Positions 57,801 to 62,925 of a stretch of DNA of 64,000 bases are shown here, piece by piece; the first letter of the stretch is position 1; every line of letters starts with the position of its first letter. Below the pieces are notes generated by a model that was not told the DNA's origin, did not search any database, and saw only the letters and a program-made list of their open reading frames with translations. The DNA lies in assembly GCA_032164245.1 (NCBI GenBank), contig JAVMKO010000003.1, positions 5,342,651-5,406,650 on the forward strand, written 5' to 3'. Made by a program: the position numbers and the translations under genes. This stretch comes from Sternotherus odoratus. Taxonomy: Eukaryota; Chordata; Testudines; Kinosternidae.

Positions 57801-59498
57801 TTATGCTTCTCATTCCGGTGGAGTTCTGGAGTCGATGGGAGAATGACCTGAGGTCGATTTTGCAGGTCTTCACTAGACCCGCTAAATCGACCCCTGGTGG
57901 ATCAATCGCTGCAGCGTCGATCCCCAATAAGTGGAGACATACCCAGAGTGTAAACTACTTAACAGTGCTCTTTTATCTAGTTGTTTCCTTTCCTCATGTT
58001 CTACAAAGGTCATGTTTTTTGTCTATATGCAGCAATGCGTTACTGGGAAAATAGGCAGTTATGACTGCCATGATTTACCTTGTGGCTACGAAGCTAAAAA
58101 AAACTAGAGGCTGAATGAATCTCTCTCTCTCTATTTATATTTATATATATATTGAAGCCTCCAAAGACATACTAGATGCCTCATAAAACAGGTAAAGATA
58201 TGGTCCCTCTCCTAAACAGGGCCCCAGATTATCAAGCACATAAAATGAATAAAGTAAATGACTGATTCAACAGTTGTGACTATAAGAGTCAAAATAACAG
58301 CGAATTACTACTAATTTACTGTAAAATCTAAGCCCTCCTCCTAGCTGCTATACAAAGCCAATGGGAGCTGCGGGGCGGTGCCTACAGGCAGGAACAGTGC
58401 ACAGAGACCCCCTCTCCCCACGCAGAGACGTGCTGGCTGCTTCCAGAAGTGGTGTAGGGCCAGGCCAGGCAGGGAGCCTGTCTTAGCCCCGCTGTGCTGC
58501 CAGACTTTTAGTGGCTGGAGACTGCGATTGACTTGTAGAGCCTCCACGATTGACCAGTTGATTGTGATCTACTGGTTGGTGACCACTGCCTTATCCTAAA
58601 GGTAGGCTATTGAGCTGTTGGGTTTAATTCATTCTAGGCTGTGCACTTGCTTACGGCACAGAAAACCCCAGCAGAGGGCCCCGAAGGAGGAGCGTTCAGA
58701 GAGGGTGGGTTGCACCCGTGCAAAGTGCTCACAAACTCCAGTTAATCCGGGGAGGGGAGAAGGTGGAAAAGTGGAGGCAGAGACATTCAGCAGACCCCCA
58801 GAAGTGAGATGTACTGGTTGGAGAGGGGACATGGCCAGGGAATCCAGAGGATATGCTAATTCAGAAGACACCCCCACCTCCCAACTGAGCCATCTTTAAG
58901 TTATGAATCTCAGCTTTGTGTTAAAAAACTAGACTCCCCTGAGGAATCCAGAGAGCTGCTTGGTCTCCACCAGAGGGGAATCTTCCTCACAGGGCAGGTG
59001 GGGTCGTGATGTAGGGCAGTGGTCCCCAACCTTTTTATCACCGCGGACCGGGGGACCGCGGACCGGGGGGGGGAAGGGGGCGGCGTGAGGGCAGTCCGGC
59101 GTGACCGGGGGGGGGGGGCGCTGCTCCTCGCGGACCGGTACCAATTGATCCACGGACCGGTACCGGTCCATGGCCCGGGGGTTGGGGACCACTGATGTAG
59201 GGCACTGAATAAAATCCCATCCCACCCTCCACGCTAGCGGGACTAGCCTCCACACAGCATCTAGAATGGGTGCCGAGCATAGGAAAAGGAGGCCTCCCCA
59301 AGATTCCTACAAAGACAAAAGAGAAGGGGAAAAATGGTTGCTTTAGTTTGCCGGACATTAGCTGTATCAATACTCACAATTTTCTGAGAATACCCCACCA
59401 GCTGGATCTTGCTGAGTGCAGAGTTCACTTCAGGCATTGTGTAACACCGCCTCCACGTAGACACCTCCACTGCATCTTTCAGAGGGGCAGGCAACAGC
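12606..59498 (-). CDS. INTS9: INTS9, Integrator complex subunit 9 (C-terminal 495 residues; 5' exons outside window)
   Basis: Eleven coding exons on the minus strand spell a protein that I recognise as INTS9 along its whole visible length. Joined lengths are 121, 135, 112, 181, 61, 172, 125, 168, 99, 138 and 177 nt (the last with its stop), and all phases agree. This gives residues 164-658 if the total equals the human 658. INTS9 is a nuclear pseudo-enzyme of the metallo-beta-lactamase/beta-CASP family. With INTS11 and INTS4 it forms the RNA-cleavage module of Integrator, which cuts snRNA 3' ends and attenuates promoter-proximal RNA polymerase II transcripts. Metal-binding motifs of INTS11 are replaced here (see the exons at 56509, 31079 and 29408). 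No stop, frameshift or broken splice site is seen, so the gene looks intact. Promoter and start codon lie beyond 64000. In human the gene lies between EXTL3 and HMBOX1; neither is visible here. Confidence 0.96.
12845..12878. repeat. (TG)n(CG)n alternating tract
   Basis: GT repeats run straight into a short CG/GC repeat, an alternating purine-pyrimidine tract. Confidence 0.9.
13028..13252. mobile_element. MITE with gtctacac/gtgtagac ends
   Basis: It begins gctgtgtctacaccgtgcac and ends gtgcagtgtagacataag, giving terminal inverted repeats. The interior has inverted halves (ccctgactgaccacag against gtcagtcagggagg). No clear target duplication. Confidence 0.6.
13258..13330 (-). repeat. MIR-like fragment, first part
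   Basis: Shows tagatggggaaactgtgg then acagggaggttaaag. The rest of the MIR body appears about 220 bp later (13553-13640), so the copy may be split by an insertion. Confidence 0.5.
13553..13640 (-). repeat. MIR-like fragment, second part
   Basis: Shows gatcacacaccaggtcagc then agaatagaactctgatttcc, the continuation of a reverse MIR body. Confidence 0.5.
14402..14539 (-). CDS. INTS9: INTS9 coding exon, 2nd from last (residues about 555-600), with basic NLS-like motif
   Basis: The exon has 138 nt, 46 codons in phase 0, from [10 protein letters not shown] to FVQTLEK. The acceptor is GCCTCTAG and the donor GTAAGA. A variable proline-rich linker precedes KKRKRVSDD (about residues 566-574), a classical basic cluster likely to act as a nuclear localisation signal. 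Then [19 protein letters not shown] begins the domain that dimerises with the INTS11 C-terminus. The linker is the least conserved part, as expected. Confidence 0.95.
14540..16243 (-). other. INTS9: INTS9 intron between 2nd- and 3rd-last coding exons
   Basis: 1704 bp. Its main occupant is the C-rich hAT-like element at 15403-15800. The remainder is unremarkable. Confidence 0.9.
15403..15800 (+). mobile_element. hAT-like non-autonomous element
   Basis: Ends are inverted: CAGGGACCTCAAACTGG at the left and the complement of CAGGAGTCTCAAATGC at the right. Flanking 8-mers gtcgaacc and gtctaagc match at 6 of 8 positions, as expected of an old hAT target duplication. The interior is C-rich and low in complexity. 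Confidence 0.6.
16244..16342 (-). CDS. INTS9: INTS9 coding exon, 3rd from last (residues about 522-554)
   Basis: The exon has 99 nt, 33 codons in phase 0, from [10 protein letters not shown] to TKDNKHVLQ. The acceptor is TTGCTTCAG and the donor GTAGGG. It belongs to the first part of the C-terminal region and is nearly invariant in vertebrates ([20 protein letters not shown]). It is separated from the exon at 29408 by the largest intron in the window (about 13.1 kb). Confidence 0.95.
17440..17745 (-). mobile_element. L2-like LINE relic
   Basis: The plus strand shows ccttgacctgcaccagcgaac then tggaagccaatgcc, typical of the reverse of an L2/L3-type 3' region. Degraded; class call tentative. 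Confidence 0.4.
18150..18245 (-). repeat. MIR-like fragment
   Basis: Contains gatggggattagtccc then cttgctagagatcacgcagc and atggcagagtttgg. Confidence 0.5.
18255..18535. mobile_element. Tigger/pogo-like MITE with TA target duplication
   Basis: The 281-bp element starts CAGTAGACTTTCGATTATCC and ends with the complement of CAGTAGACTCTTGATTATCC. The terminal inverted repeats of about 25 bp differ at two positions. TA is present directly outside both ends (18253-18254 and 18536-18537), the signature of Tc1/mariner-superfamily integration. The interior is non-coding, so it must have moved with a transposase supplied elsewhere. Confidence 0.85.
20379..20528. mobile_element. Fold-back tRNA-derived SINE with 13-bp target-site-like repeats
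   Basis: A turtle-type SINE body (aggaatacttgtagcacc onward, sense, 20385-20430) is followed by a 9-base loop aagctttcg and then by its own inverted copy (20440-20485). After that comes the reversed tRNA-like head (agactaacacggctgctatt). The 46-bp arms differ at one base. The 13-mer catccatataaag occurs at both borders (20366-20378 and 20529-20541), so the palindrome appears to have inserted as one unit. Confidence 0.8.
20942..21243 (-). mobile_element. MITE of the cttgtctac family, reverse copy
   Basis: It begins gggcttgtctacgttacc and is the reverse complement of the element at 39213-39490. Shared words include gataaatcgacc, tactccaccgg and cacgtagctgaatt. It directly abuts the hAT-like fragment that follows. 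Confidence 0.65.
21247..21800 (+). mobile_element. hAT-like element, 3'-truncated
   Basis: Opens cggggtggacaaactttttg and gcagggttgc-like words as in the complete element at 23661, followed by C-rich low-complexity sequence. No matching right end. Confidence 0.55.
23661..24342 (+). mobile_element. hAT-like non-autonomous element with perfect 8-bp target duplication
   Basis: The 682-bp element starts CAGGGGTGGGCCAACTT and ends with the complement of CGGGGGTGGGCGAACT. The 8-mer atttagag stands immediately outside both ends (23653-23660 and 24343-24350). The interior is C-rich and non-coding. Confidence 0.85.
25608..25800 (-). repeat. MIR-like SINE, fairly complete
   Basis: Contains gactaagtgacttgcccaag, then ggtagagcagggacttgaat and a closing ccctaaccagc, the reverse of the MIR head and body. 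Confidence 0.7.
25866..25997 (+). mobile_element. tRNA-derived turtle SINE
   Basis: It starts aatcagagaggtagccgtgt, then gtcctgtggcaccttaaaga, and ends ggctaatacgcacttcatcgg. It is a normal, non-inverted copy and a useful reference for the two fold-back copies. Confidence 0.8.
26762..26866 (+). mobile_element. CR1 LINE, 5' part of a copy interrupted by another CR1
   Basis: Reads cttgaatactgtgtgtgcaa then ttctggtctcccctg in sense CR1 orientation. The sequence resumes at 27604. Confidence 0.75.
26868..27602 (-). mobile_element. CR1 LINE inserted in reverse inside another CR1
   Basis: The antisense CR1 3' sequence starts near atgttggactggaagagacc and runs through cattactccttgtcctgtcc to gtgatctactagaacc. 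It separates two collinear halves of a sense CR1. Confidence 0.8.
27604..27955 (+). mobile_element. CR1 LINE, 3' part of the interrupted copy
   Basis: Continues with ggcttaaagagcctggctta, then agctctggaatagcctcccc and ttatgcagggaatggtctga in sense orientation. Confidence 0.75.
28120..28141. repeat. G-run
   Basis: About 16 G residues, one A, then more G; it could form a G-quadruplex. Confidence 0.9.
28150..28378 (+). mobile_element. CR1 LINE 3' end fragment
   Basis: Contains ttgaatcatgatttgagga and, near the end, ggtcagactagatgattacg, the usual terminal segment of turtle CR1. Confidence 0.7.
28384..28836 (+). mobile_element. hAT-like non-autonomous element
   Basis: It starts CAGAGGTGGCCAACCCGAG and ends with the complement of CAGGGGCGGGCAACCTCT. 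The flanking 8-mers tgttagat (28376-28383) and ggttagat (28837-28844) match at 7 of 8. C- and G-rich interior; the open frames inside are low-complexity artefacts. Confidence 0.75.
29015..29110 (+). repeat. MIR-like fragment
   Basis: Shows tgtgaaaccttggacaaatc then cagtgcctcagtttaccc. Confidence 0.65.
29408..29575 (-). CDS. INTS9: INTS9 coding exon, 4th from last (residues about 466-521)
   Basis: The exon has 168 nt, 56 codons in phase 0, from [10 protein letters not shown] to EKIEIMPE. The acceptor is CTTCTAG and the donor GTGAGT. HVVCPEQ stands where INTS11 has LVHGE, so another metal-ligand His is absent. A proline-rich turn ([10 protein letters not shown]) and the conserved [17 protein letters not shown] and [11 protein letters not shown] segments follow, leading into the C-terminal domain. 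Confidence 0.96.
29576..31078 (-). other. INTS9: INTS9 intron between 4th- and 5th-last coding exons
   Basis: 1503 bp. It holds an L2/MIR-type tail at 29790-29865 and, at about 30060-30620, a purine-rich stretch resembling an old L3-type LINE relic that I cannot confirm. Confidence 0.85.
31079..31203 (-). CDS. INTS9: INTS9 coding exon, 5th from last (residues about 424-465)
   Basis: The exon has 125 nt: AG completing a split Glu, then 41 codons from [10 protein letters not shown] to KLLKEVQ. The acceptor is CTCCCAG and the donor GTAATA; the open frame running past the donor is intron. [10 protein letters not shown] occupies the place of the FSAHAD-type motif of active family members, and its catalytic His is missing. 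This is family-based alignment made by eye. The stretch [11 protein letters not shown] follows, as in other vertebrate INTS9. Confidence 0.96.
33430..34030 (-). mobile_element. L2-like LINE fragment with reverse-transcriptase remnant
   Basis: On the minus strand 33812-34024 encodes [20 protein letters not shown], the conserved block after the catalytic site in L2/L3-type reverse transcriptases. The catalytic motif itself is missing and the frame breaks on both sides. The rest fits an L2-type 3' region. Confidence 0.65.
34066..34220. mobile_element. Second fold-back SINE with target-site-like repeats
   Basis: A sense SINE body (cagagtcctgtggcacc through ctttgtcggatgcaagcag) is followed by an inverted segment (tgccacaggactctctg) and the reversed tRNA-like head (cagactaacacggctacctc). 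The borders carry tataaatgatt (34055-34065) and tatacatgatt (34221-34231), 10 of 11 identical. The insertion ends 149 bp from the donor of the exon at 34380. Confidence 0.75.
34380..34551 (-). CDS. INTS9: INTS9 coding exon, 6th from last (residues about 367-424)
   Basis: The exon has 172 nt: 57 codons from [10 protein letters not shown] to LNTVIFT plus the G of a split Glu codon. The acceptor is TTATTTCAG and the donor GTAAGT. It carries the end of the beta-CASP domain and the re-entry into the metallo-beta-lactamase fold. [18 protein letters not shown] stands where INTS11 has the ATPGMLHAGQSL-type segment. The His of that motif is absent in the matching place, which fits a non-catalytic subunit. 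Confidence 0.96.
37386..37512 (-). mobile_element. CR1 LINE fragment
   Basis: Reads acataagaacggccatactg then gacagtggccaatgccagg, the well-known antisense of the CR1 3' region in turtles. Confidence 0.75.
37760..37781. repeat. Poly(A) tract of 22
   Basis: An uninterrupted A-run directly before the fold-back repeat; it may mark the edge of a retroposed sequence. Confidence 0.9.
37804..37960. repeat. Fold-back dispersed repeat (third inverted structure)
   Basis: The left arm (37804-37866; ggaggtaatctcttttattg, agagacaagcc) is matched in reverse by the right arm (37897-37960; gcttgtctctttctccaac, gatattacctcacccacc), with a spacer of about 30 bp. The arms belong to a dispersed turtle repeat. 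Identity is lower than in the two SINE palindromes. Confidence 0.65.
39213..39490 (+). mobile_element. MITE of the cttgtctac family, forward copy
   Basis: It starts CTTGTCTACACTACC and ends with the complement of CTTGTCTACGCTACC. The interior has ggtggagtaccagagtcgac and gtgataaatcgaccccc. The 9-mer tctttgcag lies just outside the right end (39491-39499) and again at 39191-39199, 13 bp before the left end, so a target duplication is possible but not clean. Confidence 0.75.
39845..40175 (+). mobile_element. CR1 LINE 3' fragment
   Basis: Contains caaaggatataggagaaata, then gttagaggcttggagagag and a late gggcaactcattgccctgat in CR1 sense order. Strongly decayed. Confidence 0.65.
40635..40805 (+). 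repeat. MIR-like SINE, sense
   Basis: The tRNA-like head gatggtctagtggttaggac is followed by catgaccttgggcaaataac and tgtgcctcagatctccctc. One of the best-preserved MIR copies here. Confidence 0.75.
41620..42050 (+). repeat. Tandem duplication, period about 236 bp
   Basis: The block with cccgggctgccttggctggg and gtgaagacagtcagtccc occurs near 41749 and again near 41985. The preceding gcaggagggcagggctg block is likewise doubled. The copies are diverged, with substitutions and small indels. Confidence 0.75.
42240..42321 (-). mobile_element. End of a Tigger-like element nested in the hAT-like element
   Basis: The minus strand opens TACAGTGGAGCCCCGCTATA, a Tigger-style terminal repeat preceded by TA. 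Only this end is recognised. Confidence 0.5.
43147..43207 (-). CDS. INTS9: INTS9 short coding exon, 7th from last (residues about 346-366)
   Basis: A 61-nt exon, the shortest visible. One base (G) completes the split Trp, followed by exactly 20 codons: [10 protein letters not shown] then [10 protein letters not shown]. The acceptor is pyrimidine-rich and ends TTTTAAAG; the donor is GTGAGC. Neighbouring exons join to it in frame on both sides, which makes it secure despite its size. It has introns of 8.6 kb downstream and 2.0 kb upstream. Skipping it would shift the frame (61 nt is not a multiple of three). Confidence 0.94.
43208..45228 (-). other. INTS9: INTS9 intron between 7th- and 8th-last coding exons
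   Basis: 2021 bp of AT-rich sequence. I recognise no repeat or gene in it beyond short homopolymers. Confidence 0.85.
45229..45409 (-). CDS. INTS9: INTS9 coding exon, 8th from last (residues about 286-346), beta-CASP core
   Basis: The exon has 181 nt: two bases finishing the split Ala, 59 codons from [10 protein letters not shown] to EFSQIFAE, then TG of a split Trp. The acceptor ends CTCAAG and the donor is GTAGGT. This is the beta-CASP core. The segment [19 protein letters not shown] aligns with the corresponding GGKVLIPVFALGRAQEL segment of INTS11. [17 protein letters not shown] is a highly conserved INTS9 stretch. The internal Met is not a start site, since the frame is open into the previous exon by splicing. 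Confidence 0.96.
46512..46575 (-). mobile_element. CR1 LINE 3' terminal fragment
   Basis: Begins agaatcatagaatatcatgg and continues gaagggacctcaggagatca, the reverse complement of the CR1 terminus with its attctatgatt-type tail. Confidence 0.8.
46633..46826. repeat. Diverged local repeat, copy A
   Basis: Shares an ordered series of words with 47332-47494: attgtgcc..., ctctttgaatat, ataattaaac and gcacagtgtcagttac. Same orientation, clearly diverged. Confidence 0.6.
47332..47494. repeat. Diverged local repeat, copy B
   Basis: Second copy of the segment at 46633-46826, about 0.7 kb away, with tgtttgcacagtgtcagtta preserved at its end. Confidence 0.6.
47971..48003. repeat. (TG)n followed by G-run
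   Basis: Twelve GT units pass into nine or more G residues. Confidence 0.95.
48961..49014. repeat. Palindromic compound microsatellite (CT)n(AT)n...(GA)n
   Basis: ctctctctctcatatatata is followed within about 12 bases by tatgagagagagagagagag, so the tract can fold on itself. Confidence 0.9.
49240..49440 (+). repeat. MIR-like SINE, sense
   Basis: Contains gtgaccttgggcaagtcacc, then ccccaactgtaaaatggaac and a tail-like region. Confidence 0.75.
50173..50284 (-). CDS. INTS9: INTS9 coding exon, 9th from last (residues about 249-286)
   Basis: The exon has 112 nt: 37 codons plus one base, from [10 protein letters not shown] to GEFCSNL and then the G of a split Ala codon. The acceptor is TTTTTCAG and the donor GTAGGT. 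It corresponds to the start of the beta-CASP region, with the conserved segment [12 protein letters not shown] followed by NPDGMVGEF. The last base joins CT of the next exon to make GCT (Ala), which confirms phase 1. It starts with Ala where human has Pro; otherwise it is almost unchanged. Confidence 0.95.
50605..50990 (+). mobile_element. L2-like LINE 3' end
   Basis: The sense strand encodes remnants such as [16 protein letters not shown] after a ctgcactggtttccaac block. This is the WLPV...FKxLxLxYK region of L2-type ORF2. It is followed by a gtgcattataaatacatt tail. Confidence 0.6.
52775..53492. mobile_element. Solo LTR with 5-bp target duplication
   Basis: The 718-bp unit starts TGTAGTGG and ends CGCTTACA (TG...CA, with TGTA shared in inverted form). 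The 5-mer ccacc lies directly outside both ends (52770-52774 and 53493-53497). No internal retroelement genes are present, so it is a solo LTR left by recombination. The family cannot be named from the sequence alone; short frames within it are not genes. Confidence 0.75.
53551..53799 (+). repeat. 249-bp direct duplication, copy 1
   Basis: Identical to 55436-55684 except at 53771 (A here, T in copy 2). The flanking sequences differ at once on both sides. It begins tctatctgaccgactagcac and is non-coding. It starts 58 bp after the solo LTR. Confidence 0.95.
54490..55310 (+). mobile_element. L2/L3-like LINE ORF2 fragment
   Basis: It encodes a broken reverse-transcriptase C-terminus. [15 protein letters not shown] carries the catalytic Asp-Asp pair with Gly in place of the usual Ala. 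Later come [20 protein letters not shown] and, in another frame, [20 protein letters not shown]. Frame changes show that it is dead. It lies between the two copies of the 249-bp duplication. Confidence 0.7.
55436..55684 (+). repeat. 249-bp direct duplication, copy 2
   Basis: Partner of 53551-53799 at an offset of 1885 bp, 248 of 249 bases identical. Confidence 0.95.
56509..56643 (-). CDS. INTS9: INTS9 coding exon, 10th from last (residues about 204-248)
   Basis: The exon has 135 nt, 45 codons in phase 0, from [10 protein letters not shown] to SSLLTTHPQ. It follows an acceptor TTTTCCAG and precedes the donor GTACAA, the weakest-looking donor in the gene. It carries direct evidence of the pseudo-enzyme state. 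[10 protein letters not shown] stands where INTS11 has an AGHVLGA-type motif, so the metal-binding His is Tyr. YVSGSS stands where INTS11 has YTGD, so the metal-binding Asp is absent. That alignment rests on family knowledge; the residues are read from the sequence. A G-rich minisatellite (C-rich in the transcript) begins only about 108 bp upstream of this acceptor. Confidence 0.95.
56728..57432. repeat. Dispersed repeat hosting a minisatellite
   Basis: It opens tagcaaaaatacccagcgtt and ends acttttatatatatagatta, with accaaatttcaagtctctag near the right end. I recognise the ends as a dispersed repeat of unknown class. The minisatellite expands its left half, where the opening aatacccggcgttgctcggg is repeated at 56889. 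Confidence 0.55.
56752..57177. repeat. G-rich minisatellite, eight core copies
   Basis: The core ctgagcgagtg(cggggtcc) occurs near 56786, 56816, 56861, 56945, 56985, 57070, 57101 and 57145, with G-rich spacers of variable length. Unit spacing is 30-85 bp. In the INTS9 transcript it is C- and pyrimidine-rich. Confidence 0.85.
57716..57950 (+). mobile_element. Decayed MITE of the cttgtctac family
   Basis: Shares tctcattccggtggagttct, ctagacccgctaaatcgacc and tggatcaatcgctg with the copy at 39213. Confidence 0.6.
58350..58592 (-). mobile_element. hAT-like fragment
   Basis: The right end is the complement of CAGTGGTCACCAACCAGTAG, followed on the minus strand by atcacaatc words. No matching left end is visible. 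Confidence 0.5.
59017..59194. mobile_element. Small intact hAT-like MITE with perfect 8-bp target duplication
   Basis: The 178-bp element starts CAGTGGTCCCCAACC and ends with its perfect complement. The 8-mer atgtaggg flanks it on both sides (59009-59016 and 59195-59202). The clean ends suggest that it is relatively young. It lies 184 bp from the donor of the exon at 59378. Confidence 0.9.
59378..59498 (-). CDS. INTS9: INTS9 coding exon, 11th from last (residues about 163-203)
   Basis: This is the most upstream exon in the window, 121 nt. On the minus strand it follows an acceptor ending CTATACAG and stops at a GTGAGT donor. The first base completes an Arg codon split by the intron, and 40 codons follow ([10 protein letters not shown] to VGYSQKI). 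The segment lies late in the N-terminal metallo-beta-lactamase half and contains the conserved STWRRCYT and [12 protein letters not shown] stretches. An open frame continues past the donor, but GTGAGT and the perfect join to the next exon (ELFGAV) fix the boundary. The upstream exon, expected to end near ...KNKDIQ, is not between 59499 and 64000 as far as I can see. Confidence 0.95.
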
Positions 59499-59944
59499 CT
59501 GTATAGATCAAAAACGGGATCTAGGCATTCTCAGGATTTCCTGTCAGGCTCCTAGACTTTTATTTCTATTGGTCTTTGTTGTGTTTTAGCTCCGAGAACT
59601 CATTCCATGTTTCACACTCTGGGGACCGGCCTGTTCGAAGGATGAAGGGAAGGCTGAGCTGGGAAGTTTTCCTGGCTAACGAAAAGCATGAATGGGCTAC
59701 TGCCACCTCACCCCAGAAAACACTTCCTCCAGCTTTCTCTTCTGATGGCCCCCAACCCCCTTATGTCAGGGAACGGTAGAGGGAAAGGTGGGTTGCAACA
59801 GCATTTTTACCACAGATTAGAAACTGTAGCAGATCTGAACTGCAGGTAGGCTGTTAGCAAAAGGCACTGCTAGAATTGGGGTTTGAGGAACAGTATGTAT
59901 TTTGGATTTGCCAGCAACACACCCACCTCTGAAGCTAGGAATCT

Positions 59945-60110
59945 GAACACAACCAGGTGGGGAGTATGGTCTTGTGAGTAAAGCACAGGACCCAGAATCT
60001 GGGGACCCTCCGCCTGTTCCCAGCTCTGCTATAAATTTGACACTCAGAGGCCTAGGTAACATGTTTCCCCATTAGTAAGGTGGAAACAATACTTTTCTCC
60101 AGAGGGAATT
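59945..60110 (+). repeat. MIR-like fragment
   Basis: Shows cttgtgagtaaagcacagga, gttcccagctctgctat and tccccattagtaaggtggaa in MIR order. Confidence 0.55.
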
Positions 60111-60230
60111 TGAAAGGATAAATTCATTGATATTGCCATGCACTTTGACAGCCATGCATGGAAGTATTGAGTTTTCCCACCTCAGGAAACTTTATTCTAT
60201 TTTTCATACATTGCGGGTTGGTGGGGTTTT

Positions 60231-60260
60231 GTGTGTGTGTGTGGGTGTGTGTGTGTGTGT
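60231..60260. repeat. (TG)n microsatellite
   Basis: GT units with a single GGGT interruption. Confidence 0.9.
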
Positions 60261-61129
60261 TATTCGGCCAGCATTGTCAGGGGAAGGCGTGAACTGTCGT
60301 GTCACAGCCTGTAAGAAGGGTGACTAACTTCAGGGCAATAAATCTTCTTTAGCAACATGAACCATGGCAGACGCTGCCAAAACACGGAAGAAGAATAGGT
60401 TTTTTGGTATATTAAACTAATGCTAAATCAAAGGCTAATTCAAACCAGTTTCTCATGATTGATGAAAATTGGTCAAGTTTCTTTGATCAATTTGCTTAAA
60501 GGAATTTAATTTATTGTTATGTCTATTAGTTCAGAGAACTTCTCCATAATTTAACATACTGAAGAAAGGATTAAGGCCAGCTCTTGCCAAGATCATCAGG
60601 CATACCTACCACAATGACTGCAATTCCAGTGCAGGCTGGCTGAAAGGAAAAGGGCTAAGGAGGGAAATTAAGTATCCGAGGCCTCTTTTGGGAAATCATA
60701 AAACAGGAGGTGAGACAATGCTGATAGGAGACCAAGATCTATAGGCAACAGTTTCAATGAAGTGTCCTGTACCTGCCATAAGAAGCCGTTTACTGTTGAA
60801 TGCCACAGTATGCCTATTCTTCCCAGAATGGTCTCCTGGCAATGGACAAAGTGGGGATCTGTCCTTGCTTACAAATGTACGTTTCTAGCATCCTTGGACA
60901 TAGGTCATCTTCAGAGACTGAGAATGATGTTAAAATCCCCAGCAGGAAGGGCAGAACCACACTTCAGGGGTCAAGTTCGCTCCTAGAATGACGTGTTAAG
61001 GTGGCGATGGGCATTTGCTCTTCAAAATTACCCTGCCAGGATTCTGCAGTTCTAGACTACTACCCTGTTTTTCAGCTTGCATATCTCAGTGGAGATAGAA
61101 CCAAGGTAATTGGAGGCAGCACACTCTAA

Positions 61130-61260
61130 TGGGTCTTATGAGAACGCTGGCATCAGAATGTCTGGAATTTGTTCTTAACTTTGCCCTTGCGTAGCCTTGG
61201 GCATCTAATTTAATGCCTGTGCCTCAGCTTCCTGCATCTGTAAATATGACTTAATCCTGC
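61130..61260 (+). repeat. MIR-like fragment
   Basis: Shows tgcgtagccttgggcatcta then cctgtgcctcagcttcctgc. Confidence 0.6.
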
Positions 61261-61329
61261 TCAGAGCAGAGGACTAGGCCGAATATTTATCTGACTTGTT
61301 TCCAGCTTGAGGAAGAGAGGACTTGTCAT

Positions 61330-61600
61330 ATCAGATTAGCCCATGGGCCCATCTTGTCCAACATTCTGACAATAGCCAGTTCCAGGTACTTTAGAGGAAA
61401 CTATTAAATGGGTAATTGTGGAATAACCTGCCTTTAGAGAAAGTTTCTTACCCCCTTAATTAGAGGTAGATTCCCTGAAGTGTGAGTGTCTATATTCCTT
61501 CCAAATGTTTGGGTTTATTAACTCATTACTAATGCAACTCTGGATGTACTCATTACATAAAATGATACTTTCCTAAATTCTGCTCAGCTCTTAGTTCAAT
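61330..61600 (-). mobile_element. CR1-like LINE relic
   Basis: Shows gggcccatcttgtccaacat and gacaatagccagttccaggt, a decayed antisense CR1 3' region. Confidence 0.45.
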
Positions 61601-62184
61601 TATATCCTGCAACAATGAGTTCCGCAGGTGAATTGTGCCTCACCTCTACTAATACCTGCACTGAAAAATAGGCGTTCTATGCACCCACAGTACAAAGACT
61701 TAGCAGGATCAGAGTCGATATGCAGGTCAAGTTTCTATAGAACCTTCAAACTCCTATTTAGTTAAAAACAAAATTACTGGTAATAAAACTTGCTAAGTAA
61801 TTAGTTCATGCTGAATCTGGTAATGGAAAAGTGCCACCGACTATAAGGCACTTACTTTTTACAATATTGGCATTTAAATTGCTTCAGCACTTTAATGAAG
61901 ATAATATTTTGTGTTTCATGCTAACTACTCAGAGTGAAACGAGCTAAACTGTAAAGCAATAATGGTACTTGATCAGGGTGAAATTTTTTACAAAGTTACC
62001 GACTTGAAAATAAGTAGCAGCAGCCACCGAGTAATTTTAAAACTTTGAAATTCAACAAGGATAGGATCCTCTTAAATAACTGATGCCATTTTTACCCTGA
62101 GTGTATTATTAATCAAGTATTAATGTGTGGACTAGTGGATATTTGCTCAAATGCTATAATAATCAGCTTCATTTACCATTTACA

Positions 62185-62390
62185 GGACACTTGTCCCCTG
62201 AACTCTCAAAGCATTTTGCAAACATTAATTAAGCCCACAACACCCTTAAAAGGTAATTAGCTCAATTTTACAGAGGCAGAGAGAAGTTAAGAGGCTTGCC
62301 CAGCACCAGTCAGTGACTGAAAGAGCCAGGAATGAAACCCAGAATTGTTGCTCTCAGTTCCCCATTCTAATTAAGTACTAGACAACACTG
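62185..62390 (-). repeat. MIR-like SINE, reverse
   Basis: Shows cagagagaagttaagaggct, tgcccagcaccagtcagtga and agccaggaatgaaaccc. Confidence 0.65.
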
Positions 62391-62925
62391 GCCCATCAGG
62401 CTAGTCATACAGGAGGGATCACTTATATTGCTACTGATGAGCTTTAAAGTTACTGATAGACTTGGAAGGATTAGATTGTTATCTGTAAATGTCAGTTTCA
62501 CATTTCCTGTGCCCCCACACAAACATCTGATAATAACTGAAATGTACAGACAGGCAAAGAAAGAAAAATGCTCCTTGAGCTCTTACTAGAGTTTAAGGCT
62601 ATGTACTTACTATATTTTGACCTGTGATGTTAACGATTTGTGTTTTAAGGGTCACAGAGGTTTAACATTCTGAACCCCAACGTTTACCATCATTAAATAA
62701 GTCTTGTCTGAAATAATCCCCGTCATGTCCCACGACTATGAAAATTTAAATTGAGAAAAACAGGAAAAAAGTGCTTAAAAAAAATCAAACAATGTATCAA
62801 AATTATTTTAAAAATCAAATTCTGCTGAGCTTATTTACTGGTTACTCTTCAATACCATGCTGGTAGAAGGCTATTCTACCCACTGCCTCTGCCCTCCCCA
62901 TCAAAGTATTTGGGCATGATATAAG

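Larger units (their letters stand above)
56644..59377 (-). other. INTS9: INTS9 intron between 10th- and 11th-last coding exons
   Basis: 2734 bp. It is crowded with a minisatellite-bearing repeat, a decayed cttgtctac-type MITE, a hAT-like fragment and a small intact hAT-like MITE. Confidence 0.9.
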
